DNA of 42,500 nt from Neocallimastix lanati (nom. inval.) (Eukaryota > Neocallimastigomycota > Neocallimastigomycetes > Neocallimastigales > Neocallimastigaceae). Below, piece by piece: positions 32,706-42,130 of the stretch. Made by a program: the position numbers and the translations under genes. The first letter of the stretch is position 1, and each line of letters begins with the position of its first letter. A model generated the notes under the pieces. That model ran no database searches, was not told the origin of the DNA, and saw only the letters and a program-made list of their open reading frames with translations. The stretch lies in NCBI GenBank assembly GCA_016946835.1, contig JACVTC010000010.1, positions 1,315,001-1,357,500 of the forward strand, given 5' to 3'.

Positions 32706-32944
32706 AAAAAAAATATATATATAATATATTTAAAAATAAAAAAATATAAAAAAATCTTCTGGCTCAATTATTAATTAATATTTTCAATTTAATATAAAAA
32801 GTATATTTCATAAATCATCCATAATTGATTATTATGGATGATATTTTTTTTATATAAGTAAATGAATTAAATAAATATCTTAAAACTATAAATTAATGTA
32901 GACTACATAAATATATGTAATGTAAATTTATTGTTTAACAAATG

Positions 32945-33326
32945 TGATATAAAACAAATATGTGTAGTAACCTATTTGTATATTTAATATTAATTATTAA
33001 ATATTAAATTTATATCTTTTTGATAATAATTATTTTATTTTATTTTATTTCAATATGTATTATTATAATTATAATAATTATAATACTTTAATTCATATAA
33101 AATTTATGCAGTTCTATATATTAGAATATAATTAATAGATTACCTATTTCTTATAAATAAATTAGATTATTTATATTAGAAATAGAGAACTCTCTTGTAA
33201 AATTTTAGGAATTAGAATTATTATTTTAATTGTACGAATATTATAAATTTATTAATAAAATTTACTAAACTACCATTATTTAAAACCCACTGCTTATAAA
33301 TTATTGCACATAAAAGTCCCGCATAT
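32945..33326. mobile_element. Insert in the 5' LTR flanked by CAAATG
   Basis: 382 bases between direct repeats CAAATG (32939-32944 and 33327-33332). The insert starts TGATAT and its right edge reads ATATCA into the repeat, so it could be a solo LTR or small non-autonomous element. Loss of the same segment from the 3' LTR by recombination between the short repeats would also explain it. It contains no ORF. Confidence 0.45.
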
Positions 33327-33367
33327 CAAATGAATAGTCACATGATTTGTTGTATAAAATGTATTAA

Positions 33368-33375
33368 CCATTCAT
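33368..33375. repeat. MULE-2 target-site duplication, left
   Basis: CCATTCAT, repeated exactly at 36740-36747. The uninterrupted 3' LTR version reads CATTTATGAATTAT, which fits a single copy before insertion. Confidence 0.8.
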
Positions 33376-33710
33376 AAGGGGAGGTTGCATTACGCCAATT
33401 TTCACGTGATGTATATAAATATGTGGCTATAGCTATATTATGTTACATAATATTGTTTTATTGTATTATTTTGTTATTTCAATTTTTAAATTAATTATTA
33501 AGTGAATAATTTAATAAATTATATAATGATTAGATTTTATGACTTTATTCTTTTATTTAAATGCTATTATAATAAAAAAATCATATAAAAATATAAATGT
33601 TATTAATAATAATTCTTTTATTTAAATGTTATTAAAAAAAAATAATAATTATAATGATAAAATTATTAATTATAAAGACGTATTTGAATATTTATTTAAA
33701 TTGTATAAAT

Positions 33711-35045
33711 TTAATAAGCTTTATAAATTAAACAATCCAACCACAAATTAATAATATGGTTTCTATCCCATTTAGCATTAACTTTGCTTCAATACTTTTG
33801 TAGCGTTCAATTAAGACTGATTTCATTAGCTTTATTTATTGCTTTTTTTTTTATTTTCCAAATTCCTCTTACTTTTCTTTGATAATCATATTATGATAAA
33901 TGTTCAAGTTCATTTAATTTATCTATTAATTCATAAAAAGATGGTTTTGTTGGAAATAAATTATTTAAATAATTATTGAGTGATTCTGAGGCATTGTTTG
34001 TTATATGTTCCATATTATTATAATAATTCCAAATTTTCATACCATAACCAACTAAATATGTTTTATAAAAATATTCTAAAAATTTTAAAAATTGGCAATA
34101 ATTATTTTTAATGGATTTAATTTTAATTATAACATAAATATCAAATATGTATTCAGGATTTATAAATGGTAAATTTGAAATAACTTTATAATAAATAAAT
34201 ATATTATTATCATTTTTTACTTCATTACAGCATAATTTATTTTTTTAATTTCTAGTGATTTTTTATAATGCCAAATGTAATATTTAATATTTGTATTAGG
34301 AAATATTGTTTTTGCAGCTTTAGATATGTCCCTTTCAAAATCACAATGCAAATTTTTTGGTTCGATATTATAATTGAACCAAAAAATTAATTGTTACATG
34401 TATTAGCATTTTTTTTTTTAATTTTTCAAATAATATTTTATATGTTTCTTGTTCTTTATTTTTTAATATTACAAAAGAAGTAGTGTAAAAACTATCTAAT
34501 TCTTTAACATAAGTTCCTGTAATAAATATTTGATAACTAAATTTAGGGGCAATAAAAAATGTATCATCAACAAATATATCATCATTATATTCAGATTCAT
34601 TTGGAATTTCAGCAAATGTTGTTACATTGGATGGTAGTTTTTTATTTAAATTTCTTGATATTTGGGTTTTAATTGAATTATATTCTGGACATATAAGTCC
34701 CATTTCTTTAGAAATTTTATTATATAGGAGTTTTATTTTTATACCAAAAGGAATTGGACTTTTTTTAATTCCATCTTTAATTTTATGTTTCATTATATGT
34801 AGAGATACATCGTATTCTTTTTCAGGATGATTATGTGAACAATCATATTTTAAGATTTCTTTCTTATCATTTAAAATAATAAAGGGTTTACATTTATTTA
34901 TTTTTTTTTTTATATTCGGTATATTTATAAATTTGGAATTATCTTTTCTTATATATGAAAAATTAAATTTATATTTTTTATTAATAATAATTTGCTCTTT
35001 TCCTTTGTTAGACTCACTTACATCAATAATTAGATTTTCTTCCAT
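33711..35045 (-). pseudogene. MULE transposase remnant (MULE-2), N-terminal half intact
   Basis: The ATG at 35043-35045 starts a frame of 225 codons (to 34368): an acidic start, a FLYWCH-like finger (NKCKPFIILNDKKEILKYDC then HNH), GLICPEYNSIKTQISRNL, and the first catalytic Asp region (FVDDTFFIAPKFSYQ). A frameshift near 34375 then moves to HCDFERDISKAAK (second Asp), YIWHYKKSLE and NNASESLNNYL (Glu). The end HIINLWLDCLIYKAY matches the MULE-3 C-terminus. Compared with relatives, the segment after the linker is shortened and lacks the RDENFMIYK-type stretch. The protein cannot be made whole from this copy. Confidence 0.85.
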
Positions 35046-35529
35046 TTCTATATTCTTATAAATATTTTTTAATTATATAATTAAAATTTTTATATTAATT
35101 ATTCAATATTATTCTTAATATTAATTTTTAAAATTTAGTTTTTCAATTATTTGTAAAAAAAAAAATAAATAAAGAAATAAAGAATGTAATAAGTACAAGT
35201 GTATAAAATAAAATAAAATAAATATTGAATGTTATAATATATAAAAGTACAAATATATAAGATTAAATAAATATTTATTATTATTTTTTATTTAAGAATA
35301 TTAAAGACAATTTATTTTTAAAAATAAGATGTTTTTTTTTTAATTATATATGTTAGAAATTAAAAAAAAAAAAAAAAACATTTATATTTAATGAGATTAT
35401 TAACAATTAATAATATTATTTTATATTTTAAATTACATCATTAATTGTATATAATAAAAATGTAAAAAATTTTCATTTCGAAAACATTGATCTTTAATAT
35501 TCTTTAATAAAAAATAATATTAGATATTT

Positions 35530-36560
35530 ATTTTATTTTATTTTATTTTATTCAATCTGTACTTTATTTTTAATATTCTACTATTTATTTTATTTTATTT
35601 TATTTTATTTTATTCAATCTGTACTTTATATTCATATTCTACTATTTATTTTATTTTATTTTATTTTATTTTATTTTATTTTATTTTATTTTATATTTAT
35701 TTTTATATTTATTTTTATATTTATTTTTATTTTATTTTGTTTTATTTTATTTTATTTTATTTTATTTTATTCAATTTGTACTTTATATTCATATTTCAAC
35801 TATTTATTTTATTTTATTCAATCTGTACTTTATATTTATATTTTACTAATTATTTTATTTTATTTTATTTTATTTTATTCAATCTATACTTTATATTCAT
35901 ATTCTACTATTTATTTTATTTTATTTTATTTTATTTTATTTTATTTTATTTTATTTTATTTTATTTTATTTTATTAAATCTATACTTTATATTCATATTC
36001 TACTATTTATTTTATTTTATTTTATTTTATTTTATTTTATTTTATTTTATTTTATTTTATTTTATTTTATTTTATTTTATTTTATTTTATTTTATTTTAT
36101 TTTATTTTATTTTATTTTATTTTATTTTATTTTATTTTATTTAATCTGTACTTTATTTATATCCTACTATTTATTTTATTTTATTTTATTTTATTTTATT
36201 TTATTTTATTTTATTTAATCTGTACTTTATTTATATCCTACTATTTATTTTATTTTATTTTATTTTATTTTATTTTATTTAATCTGTACTTTATTCATAT
36301 CCTACTATTTATTTTATTTTATTTTATTTTATTTTATTCAATCTATACTTTATATTCATATTCTACTATTTATTTTATTTTATTTTATTTTATTCAATCT
36401 ATACTTTATAGTCATATTCTACTATTTATTTTATTTTATTTTATTTTATTCAATCTATACTTTATATTCATATTCTACTATTTATTTTATTTTATTTTAT
36501 TTTATTCAATCTATACTTTATATTCATATTCTACTATTTATTTTATTTTATTTTATTTTA
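35530..36560. repeat. TTTTA satellite with 13 spacer motifs (MULE-2)
   Basis: (TTTTA)n runs are broken 13 times by a spacer TTCAATCTGTACTTTAT followed by ATTCATATTCTACTATTTA or a variant. This is the reverse complement of the MULE-1 satellite. The longest pure run is about 35990-36140. The plus-strand Leu/Phe/Tyr frame at 35737-36144 is repeat-derived and not a gene. Confidence 0.9.
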
Positions 36561-36739
36561 TATACTTAATATTATTATGTTCTTATTTATTTATTTATTT
36601 ATTTATTTATACATTTAATTTTTTTACATGTAATTGTATTAAAATTTTTTATGGCTTTAACAAAAAATTTTACCAGCCATTAAAAATAAATGGCGTATTG
36701 TAAATTTGTATTATAAAAATTGGCGAAATGCACCACATT

Positions 36740-36747
36740 CCATTCAT
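36740..36747. repeat. MULE-2 target-site duplication, right
   Basis: CCATTCAT, identical to 33368-33375. Confidence 0.8.
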
Positions 36748-36841
36748 GAATTATAAAACAATGAACTTTAAAAATAAATAAATAAAGAAAACAAATAAAT
36801 GAAAAAAATATATTTTAAAAAAAAATTAAGAGTAATTAACA
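36748..36841 (+). repeat. Copia 5' LTR, last part
   Basis: GAATTATAAAACAATGAA and the following AAATAAATAAAG and TATATTTTAAA align with 42061-42130 beyond MULE-3. It ends ...TTAACA, giving the expected TG...CA ends together with 32839. Confidence 0.65.
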
Positions 36842-36846
36842 GATTA

Positions 36847-36863
36847 AGAGTCTTAGTGACTCT
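36847..36863 (+). repeat. Hairpin at the primer-binding position
   Basis: AGAGTC-TTAGT-GACTCT is a perfect 6-bp stem with a 5-base loop, five bases after the 5' LTR, where a tRNA primer site would be expected. No match to a common tRNA 3' end is recognised. Confidence 0.35.
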
Positions 36864-36879
36864 CTACATATATATACAA

Positions 36880-37145
36880 ATGTCATTGAATAATAATGAA
36901 AATATTATAAACAGTAATAAATTCTTAAATGGATCTAATTACCGATTCTAGTATGATTCCATTAAAACTGTTGTTGAACAACTAGATCTCGAAGAATATC
37001 GAAAAGGATGTTGTTTAAGAATTATATGATAATGACTCAACTAATATAGAGGTCATTAAGAAAGCTAAAACGAGAAAATAAAAGAGTACACCTAATTATA
37101 ATACGTTCAATTACTCCAAAAATTCATTAGGATATCATAGAATTT
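36880..37145 (+). pseudogene. Copia gag N-terminal remnant
   Basis: The ATG at 36880 opens MSLNNNENIINSNKFLNGSN, then YRF, a stop where relatives have Trp, and YDSIKTVVEQL. FLNGSNY is the typical beginning of copia gag. The frame then shifts (IEKDVV, stop, ELYDNDSTNIEVIKK). Stops fall where Trp or Gln would be expected, as from C-to-T or G-to-A changes. Confidence 0.65.
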
Positions 37146-37163
37146 GCCAGAAAGGGAACAAAA

Positions 37164-38101
37164 GTGATCATTGAAGAAATATATAATGAAGTAATCATGA
37201 GCCTCTTGGATGAAAATTACAAAACAGTAGCAACTTTTCAGGCAAATAAAAAAAATGAAATAAATATTACCGCTATACTAACTGGTCATTATAATCATAA
37301 AAATAACGAACCCGTAGGCAATAACAATAATATAATAGCAATGAAAAATTTTCTAAGTGCCAAAGAAATAATTTGGCATCGACGGCTTCGTCATTACATA
37401 GAAATAATCCACTCAGATATTATAGGTCCTGTAAAACAAATCTATAAGTAGTTATTGATTTATCCTAGTATTCATAGACGAATATAGTGGAAAAAGTTGA
37501 ATATTCCTATTAAAAAGAAAATCTGAGTCAATAGATATCGTCATAAATAATCAAAACAAAAACAATATTAAAATTTTTAAATCAGATCATGATAAAGAAT
37601 TTGACAGTATTAGAGCTAAAAAAATTTTGAAGCGAAAATGGTATAAGTAAAGAATATTCACCTTCCTATAGTCCTGAAAATAATGGTCAAATAGAATGTT
37701 TTAATCATACCATTATTTCAAATACTAAAACTTTAATCTTTGGAGTAGAATAAGTGATAATTTATGGAATTACCCAATTAAATATGCTAATCTCAGGGAT
37801 AGGAAAGCAAGTAGATTCAATAATGCTACTGAAACAAGTATTAAACTAGTAGGAAAAGAAAACTACAGTATTTGGGCCCGAGATGAAAAATATCATTTCT
37901 ATACACCACTTAGATGACTACCTATTTAAAATACCAATGGAAAATGCAGGAAATTATACAAGAATTCCTGGTGACAAGAGAAGAATGTACGATAAATCAG
38001 TAACGGAAGAAATGATAGATGATTATAAACACAAGAAGTTTATCATCGATAGAGAAACGGTGAAAAGAAAAATCAACTTTGGAAAATATACTTCCTATTA
38101 A
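37164..38101 (+). pseudogene. Copia GAG-pre-integrase and integrase remnant
   Basis: One open piece (37164-37451) contains IIWHRRLRHYIE, the GAG-pre-integrase His motif, and IIHSDIIGPVK, the first integrase Asp. The Cys half of the zinc-binding region between them is deleted. Across frameshifts the core continues with VFIDEYSG, FKSDHDKEF (second Asp), GISKEYSPSYSPENNGQIEC (catalytic Glu in the NGQIEC segment) and NLWNYPIKYAN. A last piece (37883-38101) carries GNYTRIPGDKRRMYD and a Lys-rich end, the integrase C-terminal side. All DDE residues are recognisable but the frame is broken several times. Confidence 0.75.
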
Positions 38102-38149
38102 TGATGGAAAATATAAAGAGACTCTTATAGTGAATCAGATGGTGAGAAA

Positions 38150-38676
38150 AGAAGACTTATGGAAACCTCAGTCACCATGAGATATGTCAGAAATGAAGAC
38201 TTTGTCATATTCATAACAAATTTAAATGAAACTTTCGATGAACTAGAAGAATTAGGAGAAAGCTTCATTGATCAAGAAAAATTCAGTTATTTATATAAAA
38301 TGCTACCACATCCATTATGATAATCTATAGGGGAAACTTTGAAGAATGCTTGAACCATTTATCAGAAGTCATTCCCACAATCAAAAAATTACAATTTGAT
38401 ATAATTATGAAAAAAGAAAGGGGAATAGGGAATGTAAACATGTCAGTTGAATCGAATAAAGGAAGGTCAAAGAAAAATAGTGAAATCAAATATACAAATA
38501 AGAAAGAGAGAAGTAATACCAAATGTTTCAACTGTGAGGAAATAGGGGATTTAACAAGAGAATGCCCTAGTGAAAATAGATATAACAGCAAATCCAAAAA
38601 TTTAATAATAAAAAAGTTTGGAGAAGTCAGCTATGCTCAGGCTGCTGTAGATAGAGAAGAAAGCGGGAAAACTTGA
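38150..38676 (+). pseudogene. Copia gag C-terminal remnant with zinc knuckle
   Basis: FVIFITNLNETFDELEELGE then FIDQEKFSYLYKMLPHP is the conserved UBN2/gag segment. After two stops and a frameshift near 38315 a 119-codon frame continues with NHLSEVIPTIKKLQFDIIMK and a nucleocapsid knuckle CFNCEEIGDLTREC. The expected His of the CX2CX4HX4C knuckle is Asp. This gag part lies downstream of the integrase, the reverse of the normal gag-integrase order, so the element is rearranged or is two copies joined. Confidence 0.7.
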
Positions 38677-38877
38677 CAAAGTTTTAGGAAAGAATGCTTT
38701 AATAGACCATAACAAATGTATAGATGAATCTAAAAGTGGAGTAGCAAAACTTAAAAGGCAAACCCTAAGGCACAAAAACTAAAAATAGAAAATGAAAAAT
38801 GAATAATATGAATAATCCAATTTAAAATCTAGACAATCTGTAACATTGAATCCAAAGTAGCTATTAAAAATACCGGT

Positions 38878-39140
38878 TTAACCAATTGGACCATTGATAG
38901 ATATCCAGCAAATTGGGTTATTTCCCATATGAATAATATATCCTGATGTAGATTTCCTGTCCTTAATGTCGCGCGAAAAGTCAGAATCTGAATATACTAA
39001 GATTTTTCCTGTTCTATTATAGCATAATTTATAATCTTTTGCATTATTTAAATATTTCATAATATCGGAAACTGTTGGATTTTTCTGAATCCCTTGCAGC
39101 TTTGTTGACTGCAAAAGTCTATCGGTCCTGATTTTGATTT
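38878..39140 (-). pseudogene. Inverted copia RNase H fragment
   Basis: On the minus strand, RTDRLLQSTKLQGIQKNPTV, MKYLNNAKDYKLCY, then KILVYSDSDFSRDIKDRKST and SGYIIHMGNNPICW: the signature start of copia RNase H, with the catalytic Asp of YSDSDF. Flanking copia pieces are on the plus strand, so a segment of about 260 bp has been inverted in place or inserted backwards. Confidence 0.8.
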
Positions 39141-39164
39141 TTTAAATTTATTTATAATTTTATT

Positions 39165-39266
39165 AAATTAAATTATATCAAAACAAAGAATACGTTAACT
39201 GACGTTTTAACTAAATCTGTTAATGGACCAAAAATTAAGGAATTCTCAAATAAAGTTTTCTTTTAA
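39165..39266 (+). pseudogene. Copia Pol C-terminal end
   Basis: Frame reading IKTKNTLTDVLTKSVNGPKI then KEFSNKVFF and TAA at 39264-39266, matching the conserved end of copia Pol (TKN.LAD.LTK...G.K). It is followed in 15 bases by the polypurine tract, the normal position. Confidence 0.7.
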
Positions 39267-39280
39267 TAGAAAACTAATTT

Positions 39281-39290
39281 AAGGGGGAAG
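39281..39290 (+). other. Copia polypurine tract
   Basis: AAGGGGGAAG directly before the TG of the 3' LTR. It is the only G-run of its kind nearby, as expected for the plus-strand primer site. Confidence 0.7.
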
Positions 39291-39452
39291 TGTTATTATA
39301 TAAGTAAATGAATTAATTAAATACAACTATTTATAATTAAATATTATAAATTAATGTAGCCTACATAAATGTATAATGAAATTTTATTGTGTAACAAATG
39401 AATAATCACATGATTAATTATAAAATGAGCTAACATTTATGAATTATTAAAC
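39291..39452 (+). repeat. Copia 3' LTR, first part
   Basis: Starts TGTTATTATATAAG and aligns with 32839-32944 and 33327-33375. It is interrupted after TTATTAAAC by MULE-3. Confidence 0.75.
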
Positions 39453-39539
39453 GGGAGTATTGCATTTCGACATAATTTATGTTTGATCATTTATTCATGT
39501 TTTACAATGTGGCTTGTAAAAATAAATGAATAGGAATAG

Positions 39540-39905
39540 GGTTAAATTTATTTTTATTTTTATTTTTTTTTTTTAATTTTAATAATATTTACAGTAAAAA
39601 AAAAATATTATATATATATAATAAAGTAATAAAATAAAAAATATAAAAAAAAATAAATAAATAAATAATAAAGTAATAAAATAAAAAATAAATAAAAAAT
39701 AAATAAAAAATAAAAAAAATAATAAAGTAAAATAAAAAATATAAAAAAATAAATAATAAAGTAAAATATAAAATATAAAAAAAGAATAAAGTAAAATAAA
39801 AAATAAAAAAAAAACTAATAAAGTAAAATATAAAACATAAAAAAAAAAAAAAAGAATAAAATAAAATATAAGATAAAAAAAATAAATAATAAAGTAAAAT
39901 ATAAA

Positions 39906-39943
<38 letters not shown>

Positions 39944-39990
39944 ATAAAATAAAATATAAGATAAAAAAACATAGATTAAAACAAAAAAAA
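39540..39990. repeat. Low-complexity AT stretch in MULE-3
   Basis: Imperfect TAAAATA/AAATAAAG units with long A tracts. The minus-strand frame (39589-39972), almost only Phe/Tyr/Leu/Ile, is not a gene. Confidence 0.8.
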
Positions 39991-40038
39991 TTAAAAAATA
40001 AAAAATAAAACTTTTAATTTAAAATATTTATAATAAAT

Positions 40039-41394
40039 ATGGATGATCAATTAGAAATAAGTGAAACTAATAAAGAAAAAAAACTAAATGTACTAAATAT
40101 AAAACAGTTAAAAAATGTAAATCTTACATTATTCTAAATGATAATAATAAAGTAAAAAAATATGAAAACAAACATACTCATCCAGGAAAAGAATATGATG
40201 TATCTATATCAATAGTAAAACATAAAATGAAAAATGAAATTAGAAAAACCTCAATCCCATTTGATATAAATCCAAAACATATATATAATGAAATATCTGA
40301 AGAAATTAGATTGATATGCCCTGAATATAATTCAATTAAATCCCAAATATCAAGATATATAAAAAAACAACTACCTCCTGATATATTAAAATTTAATGAA
40401 ATTCCAGAAAAATCTGAATATTATATAAACGAAAGAGATGAAAATTTTATGATATACAAAAATTCTAATATTATAATTTTTCGATCATCATTCCTCATTC
40501 CAAACAGAATTGTTTATTAAATACAACGAAAATATATTTGCTGATGGTACATTTTATATTGTACCAATATTTGGTTATCAAGTATTTACAACAAGAGTAT
40601 TTGCTCCAGAAATAACTAGTTTTTATACTACATCACTATCTATATTAAATAATAAAGAACAAGCAACCTATGAATTGTTATTTGAAGAATTAAAAAGGAA
40701 TGAAAGTAAATATAATAATAATATTATAGTTACACCAAAAATTTTGCGTTGTGATTTTGAAAAAAGTATATCCAATGCTTCCATTAAAATATTTCATAAT
40801 ATTACTATTAAATATTGTGTATGGCATTATAAAAGATCGTTAGAAGTTCAAAAAAATAAATTATGTTATAATGAAGTTGAAAATAATCATAAAATTTATT
40901 TGTTATATAAAGCTATTACAAATTTTCCTTTTATAAATCCTGAATATATATTTGATATTTATAATTATATTAAAATTATATGTCAAATATATAATTATTT
41001 CAATTTTTTAAATTTTTTGGAATATTTTAATAAGACTTATTTGTATAAATATGATATTCAATATTGGAATTATTATAACGATATAAACCACATAACAAAT
41101 AATGCTTCAGAATCTTTTAACAATTACTTAAAAAATTGTTTTACAAAAAACCTTCTTTATATGAATTGATTTATTATTTAAAATGAAAATCTTTATCTTA
41201 CAATAATTACAAAAGGAAAATTGAAGGAGTTTGGGAAAAAAAAAAGAATATTAACAAAAACTGATGAAATCAATGATTTCATTAAAAAATACAAAAAAAA
41301 AAAAAAGGAATCCGAATTGATTGATAAAAAATGTGATAAAAATGATATCATTGATTTATGGTATAAATGTTTAATAGAATTAAACACACTCTAA
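40039..41394 (+). pseudogene. MULE transposase remnant (MULE-3)
   Basis: The ATG at 40039 opens MDDQLEISETNKEK. A deletion and frameshift remove most of the FLYWCH-like finger (only CTKYKTVKKCKSYIILND and the His end remain). Then come RLICPEYNSIKSQISRYIKK, a frameshift near 40490, and a 219-codon frame (40510-41169) with FADGTFYIVPIFGYQ (first Asp), LRCDFEKSISNAS (second Asp), KYCVWHYKRSLE and NNASESFNNYL (Glu). The C-terminal part (IEGVWEKK ... DIIDLWYKCLIELNTL, TAA 41392-41394) needs further shifts. It is the best preserved catalytic core of the three copies but is still non-functional. Confidence 0.87.
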
Positions 41395-41449
41395 ATTTAT
41401 AAATAATAATTAACTAGAATATATATAGTTTAAATTATATTTATATCAA

Positions 41450-41660
41450 TATCAATATATTTTATTAATATCAATATCAATATATTTTATTAATATCAAT
41501 ATCAAAATATTTTATTAATATCAATATCAATATATTTTATTAATATCAATATCAAAATATTTTATTAATATCAATATCAATATATTTTATTAATATCAAT
41601 ATCAAAATATTTTATTAATATCAATATCAAAATATTTTATTAATATCAATATCAATATTT
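41450..41660. repeat. 25-bp tandem repeat 3' of the MULE-3 transposase
   Basis: About eight copies of TTTTATTAATATCAATATCA plus five bases, alternating between endings AATAT and AAAAT. It is shared with the MULE-1 repeat at 17379-17520, and in both it lies 3' of the transposase in the same sense. Confidence 0.85.
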
Positions 41661-42060
41661 AAATTTTATTAATAATAAATATTTAATATTATAATAAATT
41701 TTATTCTATTATTTAATTAATTTAATAATAAAATATATAATTTTATTTATTTTATTTAAATAAAATAAAATGGAAAGGTTTTATTATTAAAATATTTAAT
41801 AATAAAATATAATAATAAAAAAAATTAAAAAAAAATAAAAATAAAATAAAATTCTTAACAGAAACCTTATTTATTCTTTTATTTATTCTTTTTTTTTGTT
41901 TTTATTTTTTTTTTTTAATGCTAAAATACAATAAATTAAAAAAAATATACGTTGAAAATAGTGGCGTATTACATATATTATACACATTGTACAAATATTT
42001 ATGATGATTATACATAAATTATGTCGAAATGCTTCACATTCGTTTAATAAGAATGTTTTT

Positions 42061-42130
42061 TCATTAAACAATGAAAAAACATTAAAATAAATAAAGTATA
42101 TTTTAAATAAAAACATTAGTATAATTAATA
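42061..42130 (+). repeat. Copia 3' LTR, last part
   Basis: TCATTAAACAATGAAAAAAC, AAATAAATAAAG and TATATTTTAAA align with 36748-36841. The end near 42130 (ATTAATA) is mutated from the expected CA. Confidence 0.6.

Larger units (their letters stand above)
32839..33375 (+). repeat. Copia 5' LTR, first part, with a 382-bp insert
   Basis: 32839-32944 and 33327-33375 align with 39291-39443 of the 3' LTR. The intervening 32945-33326 has no counterpart there and is flanked by CAAATG on both sides. Confidence 0.75.
33376..36739 (-). mobile_element. MULE-2, Mutator-like transposon inside the 5' LTR
   Basis: 3364 bp between exact 8-bp duplications. The ends are short imperfect inverted repeats: 33376-33402 (AAGGGGAGGTTGCATTACGCC) and the complement of 36716-36739 (AATGTGGTGCATTTCGCC). 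It holds a broken minus-strand transposase (33711-35045) on the left and a TTTTA satellite (35530-36560) next to the right end. The motif ATGGCGTATT lies just inside the right end (36690-36699), as it does in MULE-1 and MULE-3. Confidence 0.82.
39453..42060 (+). mobile_element. MULE-3, Mutator-like transposon inside the 3' LTR
   Basis: Inverted ends share GCATTTCGACATAATTTATG and a weaker inner match to ACAATGTG (39460-39515 against about 41975-42034 reversed). The left edge is GGGAGTATTGCATTTCG; the right side reads CGAAATGCTTCACATTCG and then about 20 bases more. LTR alignment puts the junctions at TTATTAAAC (39444-39452) and TCATTAAAC (42061-42069), an 8 of 9 duplication. It holds a plus-strand transposase remnant, a low-complexity left part and a 25-bp repeat on the right. 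The motif GTGGCGTATTA is near 41961. Confidence 0.72.
32839..42130 (+). mobile_element. Decayed, rearranged Ty1/copia LTR retrotransposon with nested MULEs
   Basis: Two related LTRs lie in direct orientation. The 5' LTR starts TGATATT at 32839 and ends near 36841; the 3' LTR starts TGTTATTATATAAG at 39291 and ends near 42130. Both share TATATAAGTAAATGAATT, AATTAATGTAG and CACATGATT. A polypurine tract (AAGGGGGAAG) precedes the 3' LTR. Between them lie gag N-terminal, GAG-pre-integrase/integrase, gag C-terminal with zinc knuckle, an inverted RNase H piece and the last Pol codons. The reverse transcriptase core was not found. Two MULEs sit inside the LTRs. No 5-bp duplication flanks the outer ends, so the outer limits are from LTR alignment only. 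Confidence 0.8.

Noticed and set aside
32411-32767. 118-codon minus-strand frame
   Set aside because: Read through the AAT/AAAT microsatellite.
35737-36144. 135-codon plus-strand frame
   Set aside because: Same satellite in MULE-2; repeat-derived.
39589-39972. 127-codon minus-strand Phe/Tyr-rich frame
   Set aside because: Low-complexity A-tract DNA of MULE-3.
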